Source: Neonectria sp. B-13 (lineage: Eukaryota; Ascomycota; Sordariomycetes; Hypocreales; Nectriaceae). From it: a stretch of DNA of 64,000 nucleotides. The stretch spans positions 2,501 through 66,500 of the forward strand of contig NOKP01000001.1 of the NCBI GenBank assembly GCA_002682825.1. The letters are read 5' to 3'. The notes below the pieces were generated by a model. It had not been told where the DNA came from. It saw only the letters and a list, made by a program, of their open reading frames with translations, and did no database searches. Below are positions 29,909-39,829 of the stretch, in pieces. Numbering within the stretch: the stretch's first letter is position 1; every line of letters begins with the position of its first letter. The position numbers were made by a program, and so were the translations under genes.

Positions 29909-31712
29909 ATGTTTCACTTCAAAGACAATCGCATTTTCAAACACTTCAACAGGACTCTGACAATGTCGTTCCTCGTCATTGCCGTCTCCACCCTCAACTA
30001 CGGCTTTGACAACAACGGGTACACGACCACACAGGCCATGGACCCATTTATCCGTCAGTTCGGCAAGCTGGACCCTTTAACGGGAAAACACAAACTTCCT
30101 ACGTCCTGGCTGAGCATGTTCAACAGCTTGAACTTTATCGGCTACGCAGTCGGTCAGTTCCTTCTCAACTCGGCATCGGCCGAATGCACTGCTAATCCTT
30201 CCAGGTGTCGTTGTTGGAAGCATGGTCAGCAAGCGTTACGGCAGGAGATGGTGCATGTTCGGCATGAGCGGCCATGCCATCGTTTGTGCCGCCATCGCCG
30301 TGACGTCTTCTACGCCCGAGCAGATCATGGCTGCCCGGGTCCTGAACTGTACGTCTCGTTTGACAAATGTGTCAGTTCCAATCCTGACGTGTGGATTTAG
30401 ACATCTATATCGGCATGGAACTCGCCGTCATCCCCGTCTTCCAGGCCGAGATCATACCAACCCCCATCAGAGGCTTTGCAGTGGGCTCCTATCAGTTTAG
30501 CTTGATGGTGAGTTGGTTGCTATATCATCTAGCTCATGTGCCAATCTTCTGTTTGGTGCTGACATGGCGTTAGGCGGGAGGGTTCATCATGAACTGCATA
30601 TGTCGCGGAACAAGCACACTCACGACGAATTTGTCCTGGAGGATCCCGTTGGGTCTTTTCTTTGTTGTCCCTACCATCGTCATGTCATTGATCTGGTTCA
30701 TTCCAGAGGTTAGTGTCCTTAAAGTGGCCAAGAGTCGACGCAGCTAACGAGTCATCGCCCTCAGTCTCCGCGATGGCTGTTAACCCGCGGAAGAGTTGAT
30801 GAGGCTCGCAGCTCTCTTCAAAAGCTCCGTTGTGGTACAAGATCCGACGCCCAGATCGAGGACGAGTTCGCGGCCCTTCAGTACGCTCTCGGTCAGGAGC
30901 CGGAGCAGGGTCGGTATATGGAAATCTTCCACGGGATCAACAAAAAGCGAACCGCCATCATCGTCGCCGTCAACTTCTTCCAACAGGCCTCTGGCCAGGC
31001 CTTTGCGTCGTCGTACGGGGCCATCTTTGTTCGCAGCGTTGGCAGTGTGAACCCATTCAACATGACCATCATAAACGCCTCTGTCAATCTGTTTATGTGT
31101 GGAATCTCGCTGTTTCTTAATGACCGGATTGGCAGACGCCCACTCTTGATGACCGGAGCTGTCTGGCAAGCCGCCGCCATCATGACCATGGGCGGCCTCG
31201 GAACCATCAAGAACCCGTCCGTGTCTATTAAAAAGGCAACTGTAGCCATGCTGCCTCTCTTCACGGGGGGCTACTGTTTAGGATGGGCACCCTTGGTCTA
31301 CGTCGTCACTACTGAAGTCACGGCTCTCCGTCTTCGCGATGCATCTCAGCGAACAGCCTCAATCGTCAACGTTGTTACTGCGTAAGTGGGCTCGCCCCCG
31401 TTTGATCAGACTTTGAACTCACTGAATTTCAGCTTTGCGGTCAACTTTTCCATTCCTTATCTCCTCTACGAGCCGTATGCTGCTCTCGGAGGGAAAGTTG
31501 GTTTCATCTTTGGTTCTGTCGCGATTTGCTCTCTTGTCTTTACTTGGCTCTTTGTGCCTGAATGCAAGGGCAAATCTCTGGAACAGATTGATCTGATGTT
31601 CAACGAGGGGGTGCCTCTTCGCAAGTTCGGATCCTACCAAACCATCGACGTTAATCAAGAGATTGGCGGGGAAGGCATCGGTAAGACATCGGACTTGAAG
31701 GGCAGTCCTTAG
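29909..31712 (+). CDS. MFS sugar transporter
   Basis: Six exons, 29909-30152, 30205-30348, 30401-30507, 30574-30708, 30765-31381 and 31433-31712, give 508 residues with consistent phases (1,1,0,0,2). The product has the sugar-porter landmarks: an NYGFDNNGY segment in TM1, KRYGRR in the TM2/3 loop, PESPRWLL after TM6, a central loop, a QQASGQAF segment in TM7, RIGRRPLL between TM8 and 9, and a PECKGKSLEQ motif after TM12. It should move a sugar or related polyol with protons at the plasma membrane. It is divergent from the dual-zinc-cluster regulator and followed, convergently, by an aminotransferase. The polar C-terminal tail is short. Confidence 0.88.
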
Positions 31713-32302
31713 GAGGATTCAGTCTGCAAGCCATTGCCTTAGTAAAGCAGGGTTCGTCTTGTCAGTGTTAGGGATGGAAGAGGAGATCATTTCATCTGTG
31801 GTCCCCTAGACGTCACATCCGGGGGCACGACATGTCTACTCGGTAGGCAAATTGGTCTCAATAGGCATCAGTACATCTATAGCCTACCCAAGAACTGTTG
31901 AAATGAGAAGATTTCTTTTATTGCTTAATTCATACTGAATGTGCAGTAGGGGAACCACTGTTTATGTACAGGCACGATCTCTTGTAGAATGTTCCTCCTT
32001 CTTCCACACCTTGCCACCGACTTGGTCGCCTCACACTTGTGATCTCCAACAAGAACTACTTTGTTCCTTGATCTGTGTAGTAAGTCTGGGCCAAAACAAA
32101 GCGGCTCCTGGGGCACAATGGCTCTTGTCACGTGCTTGTAGACATGGTACGCCGCATGACAATCCGCTTAGTCACGGGTAGTAAGAAGAACCGATCGTTA
32201 TAATACAGTTGTCCCATGCTTCAAGTCTATCATTTTATTGTTCAACAGTCATCATAAAGTCACCTTGCGCGACGGCATGATTCTGTCTAGCCTCATATAA
32301 AC
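31713..32302. other. Convergent intergenic region, no gene seen
   Basis: 590 bp between the stop codons of the transporter and the aminotransferase. Short frames only. Confidence 0.5.
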
Positions 32303-33976
32303 CTAGTAACCACCGTGCTTATCATCATCCGACGGGTGGGTAGATCCCGGAATGTCTCCGTATGATTCAATCTCATCCATCACATTGGTCAGGATCTTCA
32401 ATCCCTTCTCCAGCTCCTCATCGGTAATGGTCAGCGCCATGTGCACACGGATGGCAGCCTTGGTAGGATAGATGAACAGTCCCTTCTGCCACGCAAGCCG
32501 GGCGATTCGGCGAGGTGTAACAGTGCCGTACTTCTGCTCAGTGGCAATGCTCATGTCGGCGCCCCGAGAGGTGACATACTTGATCCAGGGGTAGTTCCAC
32601 TTGGCCGTGGTCTCTTTCCACTTGGCTTCAATGGCGAAAGCCTTCTCAGCCAGCTTCTCTTCGTCGTAGATTTTCAGAGCTGCAGTGGTGGCTGCGACAG
32701 CGGCAGGGGCCATGGTAAAGGTGCCGCCAGTTTGGAAGGATTCGACGAGCGTCATGGCTTCGTTGTTACCAAGAACGTACGACGCTGGGAACGCCCCGCC
32801 GGTGATGGACTTGCCCAGAGTAATCATGTCGGGCTTGTTGTCAGGACCCAGCCAGTCACTGCAGAGGAACTTTCCAGTCTTTGCGGAACCCATTCGAATC
32901 TCATCAGAGATAAAGAGAATTTTGTACTTCTTGCACAGCTGGCGAACTCCGCTTGCAAAGTCGATCTCCTCCTGGAATGTACTGGATGTCATAGACGAGT
33001 TAGCAAATACCCATTATAGAATAGGGTATACCGTCAACTCTAAAGCCAGTCCCATACAGCCAGGCAACCAAATAACTTGAATAGCAGTGCGATATCAAGA
33101 CAGCCTAGCTCTTGGAAATGGATGTTATACTTACGGGAGCTTTCCATGGATACACTCCATGATGACACCAGCAATTCGGTCGTGGAACTCGCTAAAAACA
33201 GCCTCAAAGTCTTCGACATGACCGTAGCGAAGTAGCTCGCCAGTCCGGGGGTGTCGGTTGGTCAAGTTCTTATTGAATGCGGCATAGCCTAGCAAATTCA
33301 GTACTTAGTCTTGAGACATATAGCTCCGATGCTCACCTGCTTGGCTGCCGGGGTTCATGATAGGCCAGATGCCCGAGGTCAGGCCATGGTAGTTATCCGA
33401 GGTTCCAAGGACGAGAACTTCCTCTGCAGGAATTTTCTTATGAGTGATACCCCACTTGCGGGCAATCTTGCAAGCAGTATCCGCAGCTTCGGCGCCCGAG
33501 ACCATGGCCGTCACCTTGTCGTAGCCAAATCGCTCGCATAGCTCCTTGGCCAGCTTTGGCCATCCGGCGTAGTGGGTAGACATGTTGATGAGAGTAGCTG
33601 AAGAAGAGGAAAATGATTAGATAAGCCATGAGAGATTCACCGAGAAGGATTAAGACGAACCATGCCGCATAGTGTCCACAACAGCCTCGATGAGCTTTGG
33701 GTGGCCGTGTCCGATATTGGTCGCACTGAACATGGTGACAAAGTCGATGATTTCCTTGCCGTCGACATCCTATTGCAGGAACCAGAGAGCTGAGTGTTAG
33801 CCAATCCGTTGCTGCTGTGGAAATAGAATTCGACATTGACATACAATGAGGGTGGAACTCTTGCCTGAGACGATGAAGCCTGGCGTGGGCGCGAAACCGC
33901 CTACAGAGTATTTGTCCTCAAGCTGCAGCAGCTCTTGAGCAGTGCTGGATAGGGGCTCGCCGGACTTGGTCGACAT
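32303..33976 (-). CDS. Class III PLP aminotransferase, ornithine-aminotransferase-like
   Basis: Five exons in order, 33976-33845, 33769-33661, 33597-33337, 33288-33135 and 32981-32303, give 444 residues; all introns are GT-AG and phases agree. Class III landmarks are present: GHGHPKLIEA, SGAEAADTACKIAR (PLP phosphate contact), SDNYHGLTSG, SDEIRMG with Asp245, and LGKSITGG with Lys276 as the PLP-binding lysine. The family moves amino groups from ornithine, GABA, lysine or similar amines to a keto acid. The SDEIRMGSAKTGK stretch departs from the ornithine aminotransferase DEVQTGLGRTGK form, so the substrate is uncertain. No mitochondrial presequence is evident, which suggests a cytosolic enzyme. 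Its neighbours hint at a small catabolic or specialised pathway. Confidence 0.87.
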
Positions 33977-34525
33977 TTTGTTGGTCTTGTGCTTGAAGAT
34001 GAAAGAAAATAACTGTGCGTTCCTCTGCGTTTGATTCCAAGGAGAGGTCAGGGTTGTCGTATTGGCAGCAACAAGGTCGGTTATATAGAACTCGCCAGCT
34101 TGAGACACCTTATTACTATTTCCATTCTAACCTTTCATGCACAAGACAGACCATTGCAGCCACATGACCATCAGAACTCGCCCAAACTTCGTGCTCTGGA
34201 ACGGATGCCTTGGTTGGGAAACGATTTGCGGATCTCCAATTGCCATAAGCGCGCTTATCTAACCAGGCAAACAAAGGTACGTCGAATCGAACAGTCCCAA
34301 GCCAGAGGATCCACAGATAAGAGCGCTTGCTAGATAAACGCGTTTAAGGTCTGCAAGCTAAAGTTGACTTGCTTAGTTGGATCGCCGTGGGGTTGCCCCA
34401 CCATGAGCCAATGGGTAGTTCCTGTCGAGGGTTTGTCAGCAGCCAAGGATAACCCTAGCAGCCACGGCCGGCTCCTCGGCGAATGGTCCTCAGAAAGGCA
34501 ACAAACCCCCCGACATCCGGATAGC
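33977..34525. other. Divergent intergenic region
   Basis: Between the aminotransferase start and the damaged metallo-beta-lactamase copy. It may drive both. No gene seen. Confidence 0.5.
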
Positions 34526-35346
34526 ATGGCTCCACCCGGCTTCCAGACCCCCGTGCACGTCACGCACATCACAACAGCGACCATCATTCTTGAGATTGGC
34601 GGCGTGACCTTCCTCACGGACCCAGTTTTCGGCCGAGTACGAGATGACGCACCTGATGCCCGAGGGGGACTGAGCCCTTGTTCGCCAAATTCGAGGACGG
34701 CCCGGCCCTAAAGTTGTAGGACCTACCCATCATCGATGCTATTCTTCTCAGCCACGAAGACCACATCGACAACCTCGACTTTGAGGGCCGTCGCCTGCTC
34801 GATGGGCGCCGGGTCATCACCACGCCCGACGGGGCTAAGAACCTCGCCCCGAGGCCAGGTGTCGCGGCCATCAAGCCGTGGGAGACCTTGACATTTTCCT
34901 TCCACGGCAGTACTTGGGAGATCACAGGAGTTCCCTGCACGCATCTTCCTGGCGGCGAGGTTACTGGCTTCATTTTGCGCACGAAAGCATTTGGCGAGAG
35001 CCCCGATGGATTGCCCAACGCTGTATATTTCACCGGCGACACGGTTCTCATGCCAGAGCATGCCGAAATCCGCAACAAGTTCCACATCGTCGTCGCCATC
35101 ATGAATCTCGGAGACGCACGTATCCCTCTTCCCAGACGGAACGAGGCTCTACAGATCACAATGGGAGGCAAAGATGCTGTCGAGCTTTTCCACCAACTCC
35201 AGGCAGATGTTCTTGTGCCCATCCACTATGAGTCATGGCATCACTTCACCCAGTTCGGCACGGAACTGCGAAAGGTTTTTGACCTGGAGGGCATCGCCGA
35301 CAAGATTTGCTGGTTGGAGCCCGGGCAGAGGAAGCGAGTAGTCTAG
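34526..35346 (+). pseudogene. Damaged paralogue of the UlaG-like protein
   Basis: Clear homologue of 24758-25597 with the same landmarks (ITTAT strand, TDPVF, LLSHEDHIDN, HLPGGEVTG, YFTGDT, HYESW), but the part between TDPVF and DLPII is broken. Two frame changes and a TAG at 34717-34719 interrupt it, although residues matching the paralogue can be read in other frames there. The same stretch starts with GT at 34637 and ends with AG at 34719. Splicing it out (83 nt) joins 34526-34636 to 34720-35346 in phase, for a 245-residue protein that keeps all metal-motif residues. It is therefore either a pseudogene or a gene rescued by a new intron at the cost of about 30 residues. Confidence 0.7.
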
Positions 35347-35466
35347 TTAGTAATACAGTGACTGGGAGGTAGACCATAGGGTGGGTAGCCTACAGAATCA
35401 ACCCCGCGTTCTCGTTCCACGTCTGTCGCCTCCAAACTCTTCCTTTTGCTCATCACCACCATAATA

Positions 35467-36973
35467 ATGAACTTCAGCTCTGATATCAAGCGCACCCGTC
35501 GAGTCTGCACGCGAACAAACTCCGGATGCCTGCCCTGCAGAAGACGTCGTAAGAAATGCGACGGGACCAAGCCGGAATGCGCAGGGTGTCTCCGGAACCA
35601 ACTCATCTGCGCGTGGCCGTCCTGCGATTCCGCAACCCCGGCAGGCCAAAGCGATGCGACTGTGACAGAACGAAATCTCTCACCCGTTCCCCAGATCCAA
35701 AGCCAGGCAGGGCGGTCCATCAGCGCTACGACCGATATCTTGGCGGCACCGCTCTCTTCCCTCCCTCCTGCATTCCGTGGCGCAGAAGCCGCGTCGCTGC
35801 TCAATTCCTTTACCGAGCTGACAGCACCGCGAATGGTCGGCAAGGGAGACATTGAGAACCCCTTCATCACGTATAATATTCGCATCTCAATGGATAGTAC
35901 TGCGTTGCAACACGCTATACTAGCCATCGGCTCATGCCACCGTGCCTATTCGGAGCCGGCCTTCTCCCTTCCGTCCCGTGGTCACTACGCGGTCGCCCTG
36001 CGCAGCCTCAAGCTAGGCATCACCAAATGGAATACTTGTAGTATCCAGGACCGCATCGCTCTTTTGGCATCTTGTCTCACACTTTGCTGGTACGAGGCAA
36101 GTTTCCTAGCCCCTCCTTTTCCCGCCTAATTGCCCTCTAAATTCCGGGACTTAGGTGATTGATGCCGATATCCGGGGCTCGCTATACTACCACCTGCGTG
36201 CCAGTGGATCGATGATCAGGGACCTGCGGAAGGACGACAGATGCCGAGATGATTACCTGATCGGGTTCTTTTCCGAGCAATACTCGTATCTCGCCATTGT
36301 GGCCAACATCGGGATCGGCCGAGGTAACTCGGATCGCCTGCTTGACCCCCGATCTCTACCCAAGCCATTACACACCCTCAATCAGGAGACTCCGATCTAT
36401 GGGTTTATGTTCGGCTGCTCACATGGGCTGTTTGAGATGATCCCCCGCATCGCGTGTCTCTCGAGCAGGCGCAGAGCTCAGGAGAACAGCTCGAGTGCGA
36501 TTCAGGACGAGTACAATCGCATCTTTTCAGAGATCAACACTTGGGCCTTGGTCAACAAGAGTGATGATCCAGGATATGAGCTAGCCGGCCAAATGTACCG
36601 GGCCGCATGTCTGGTCTTCTTGCGTACCTCGATGCGAGGCCGCGAAGAACCGACGGAAGAACTCTCCAGACAGCTCGGGCCCAGTATTGACCTTTTCCTG
36701 GACAACTTTAAGCAGCTGTCCGGCGAATCCCCACCCTGGACTACATTCATGTGGCCAACACTTGTTGTTGGGTCTTGCATGCGGGAAGAGACACACCGAA
36801 GGACTCTTTTGCAGCTCTTGAGCAATTCGAGTCTCCGGATGCAAACAGTGGACAGCACAGCTCACTGGTTGTCTCTCCATTGGACCAAGATGGATCAAGA
36901 TGGGAACTTGTATGGCGTTGATGGACTGGAGAAGACGATGAAAGATCAAGGGCTTGATCCCTGTGTAGGATAA
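35467..36973 (+). CDS. Zn2Cys6 transcription factor
   Basis: Exons 35467-36096 and 36155-36973 give 482 residues. The intron appears to be GC-AG: the junction AG|GCAAGT fits the GC-donor consensus and keeps phase 0 at CWYE, while the nearby GTTTCC donor leads to a stop. The zinc cluster has cysteines at 21, 24, 31, 38, 41 and 48. A Ser/Thr-rich linker and a helical C-terminal region follow, with an AILAIGSCHRA motif, a LGITKWN segment and a RGSLYYHLRAS helix, as in the Fungal_trans_2 (PF11951) group. It is a probable pathway regulator. It starts 120 bp after the damaged metallo-beta-lactamase copy and is 575 bp before the APC permease on the same strand. Confidence 0.85.
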
Positions 36974-37547
36974 CCCTTCTCTGGGGCACCATTGACCCAA
37001 AGGCTTCATTTACGGGTTTCAGTGTACCATACGGGACAAAAGGTGAACTTCATCTACAGCGCCCGCTACTTCGGCTTACACGATAATCTTAGTACAATGC
37101 CGCTTCACGATTTGCAATCGTCTCATCTTCTTATCGCGCCCTCCTTTACCCTCCGTTCTATACTAACATTGTCAAGCAGCCAATCAATTGTTCGTACCGA
37201 TGGTTTATCCCTTATCAGTGGACCCTGATTTAACGCGCTAATCTCTCATCGCTGTGATAGCGGCGCTTAGATAACGGTTATCATCAACGCACCAGAGCGA
37301 GATCAAGCCTTATCACTTCGCTTCCCGTGTTCAGCGCTGTTGAGCCTGATCTGTTCATGAATCGTCTGTATAGGAAGAGGCCATGGAAATCAACAAGGCT
37401 CTCGCGACGCTAGGAACGTTATCTCAGCTCTACAGCTTCTGCACTCTGCTTAGAAGATGCACTGCGTGTCCACGCTCAGCGGCGATGTAGAAGTAGAGAT
37501 CTCACATGTCTTTACCAGACAAGAAAAATAATAGGCTGTCAACGAAT
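36974..37547. other. Intergenic region, no gene seen
   Basis: The promoter side of the amino-acid permease. Only short frames. Confidence 0.5.
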
Positions 37548-39366
37548 ATGTCTCGTGAGTTCATGTGGTAGATTGAGGGCGACGTCTGCTAATTCGTCGA
37601 TTTCAGCATTATCCTATAGCCCTGCCGAAGGGACCCTTTACAAAAATGCTGCCCTCGACCTGGACGCTTCTATTGATACCAACCTTACGGTCGAACGCGG
37701 CGAGACGGTAACGATTGACTACCTCAAGCCGAAACGGAATATTGGCACGCTCCGGATTATCGCCATTGGGTTCAACATTTCCAACAGCTGGTTTGCGATC
37801 GCTGCCAGTCTCTCTGTTGCGATTGCTACGGGAGGCACAGTCAGCATCATCTACGGGGTCCTGATCACCTTTTTTCTCTATGCCTGCGCTGCCTTGACCA
37901 TGGCAGAGCTGGCAGCTATATACCCAACCGCCGGGGGCCAGTATCACTTCTCAAGCATCCTCGCACCAAAGAAGGCAAACAAGCTCATCTCTTACGCCTG
38001 CGGCATGATAGCAACATCGTCGTGGGTCGCTATCAATGCTAGCGTCAACATCCTCGGAGCGCAAATGATCACCTCGCTCGCCCAGTACTTCCTCGGCTAT
38101 GTCCCCCAGACATGGCATGTCTTCTTAATTTACCAGGCCATCAACGTGTTTACGCTTGCCTATAATATCTTCCTACTCAATGGTTTCCCTTTTATTCACG
38201 AATTTGGCTGTAAGAGCGCAGCCCAGCTTTCTTTCCTTCTTGACGCACGCTGATGGCCTATCTTTTCTAGTTGCCCTGACCCTAGCGACGTTTGTCATAT
38301 CAACCATCACTTCTCTTGCGCGCAGCGAGAAACAGAGCTCAACCTACGTGTGGACAAACTTTGAAAGCGAAACCGGCTGGCCCCCAGTAGTGTCCTTCCT
38401 CACCGGATTGATCACTCCAAGCTACATGTACGCTGGCTTGGACGCCGCATTGCATCTTGCTGAGGAAACCAAAAGCCCCGAGAGGGTTGTGCCTTTGACA
38501 CTCGTCTCAACTATCGGTATCGGCTTCTTCACTGCGTTTGTGTTCAGTGTCAGCATGTCCTACACCATCACAGACCTGCAGTCCCTTCTCGACGATCCGT
38601 AAGTTTATTCTCGGGAGTTCTTTCGGTGTGCCCATTGAAATAACATGCGGTAGAATGCCTATATACAAGTTGTGGCGTGTCGCCACGCAATCGACGGAAG
38701 CTGCGACCGCTTTTATCATTGCCCTCCTTATCATCTCTGTCATCATCGCCATCTCAATCCAGCAGACATCTTCGCGTCTGATCTGGGCCATGGCCTGTGA
38801 CAACGGTCTCGTCTTCTCCCGCTGCCTCAGCAAACTGTCTCCGTCCCTGGGCAACATCCCGGTGGCCGCACTACTTACCCAGGGCTTTCTTGTTTTCCTA
38901 TGCGGGTGTATATATCTAGGCTCCTCGGACGCTTTCAACGCTCTTGTTAGCTCAGGCATTATCCTTCAGATGATCTCGTTTGCCATTCCTGCGGCGCTTC
39001 TTATATGCAACAAGAGATCCTCGGATGTTCTTACACTGACGCGGACCTTTAAAGTCCCGTCGATCATTGGATGGATTGCTAATATTGTGACGGTGGCCAC
39101 TGCTTTACTTCAGCTTGGATTCTTCGTCTTGCCCTCGAGCATTCCGGTTACTGCATCTGGCATGAGTGAGTACTCTTTATTGTCGAAAAGTCGGCTGTCA
39201 AGACTTGGTGCTGACGTCTCTTTCAGATTACTCATCCGCCATTCTGGCCGTTGTTGGGGTCATCAGTCTTGTCAACTGGGTGGTGTATGCGCGGAAACAT
39301 TACCAAGGTCCGCGGGTAGAGTTGATTCAAGATGGGCAACTTTGCTCTACAGTTGATTGCCTATGA
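37548..39366 (+). CDS. APC-family amino acid/choline permease
   Basis: Five exons, 37548-37554, 37607-38209, 38271-38598, 38654-39165 and 39227-39366, give 529 residues. Exon 1 is only 7 nt (ATG TCT C) before a GTGAGT donor; phases (1,1,2,1) all agree. The protein has 12 hydrophobic segments. An IGFNISNSW helix and a TMAELAAIYPTAGGQYH motif mark the amino acid/choline transporter branch of the APC superfamily (GABA or choline permease-like), and LDAALHLAEETKSP is the usual loop before TM8. It should import an amino acid, GABA or choline at the plasma membrane. The very short first exon makes the start slightly less certain, but there is no ATG in the right frame nearby. Confidence 0.85.
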
Positions 39367-39829
39367 GAGTTATATATGATGTAGCTGGGCTGTGGTCATC
39401 GCGGATATAATCTATATTATTGTCATTATAGGCGACTGTTATTTACTCTGCTATATGTCAAGCTGCCAGGAGTATTGTCTCTATTGGAAAACATATTAGG
39501 TTATCCTAAGCGAGCACAAACTTGCAATTCAGCAAGACTCTCCCTGTTTGTTAATCGTCAATGTAGACTATACTTGCCCTGAGAGTAAACCAAGCTGCAA
39601 GCCTCTTAGGGACTTTAATCACTGTTCAGTTTCGCTGCTAGACATCGTTCTCCCTGGACTTTGTGCCGTGATAGTGGAATGTGTTGAGGTAAGAAAAGTG
39701 TTCTCAATCATTGTGGAAGTACCTTACCTTTAGAGGAGCGAAAAGGCAAGTCAAATAGCTATTGAAAGAAAAGATAAGTGAACTTTTATAAAACTTCCTA
39801 TTCTAATCCAATTTCTAGAACTATAAAAC
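39367..39829. other. Convergent intergenic region, no gene seen
   Basis: 463 bp between the permease and beta-glucosidase stop codons. A 61-codon frame at 39548-39733 has no support. Confidence 0.5.
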
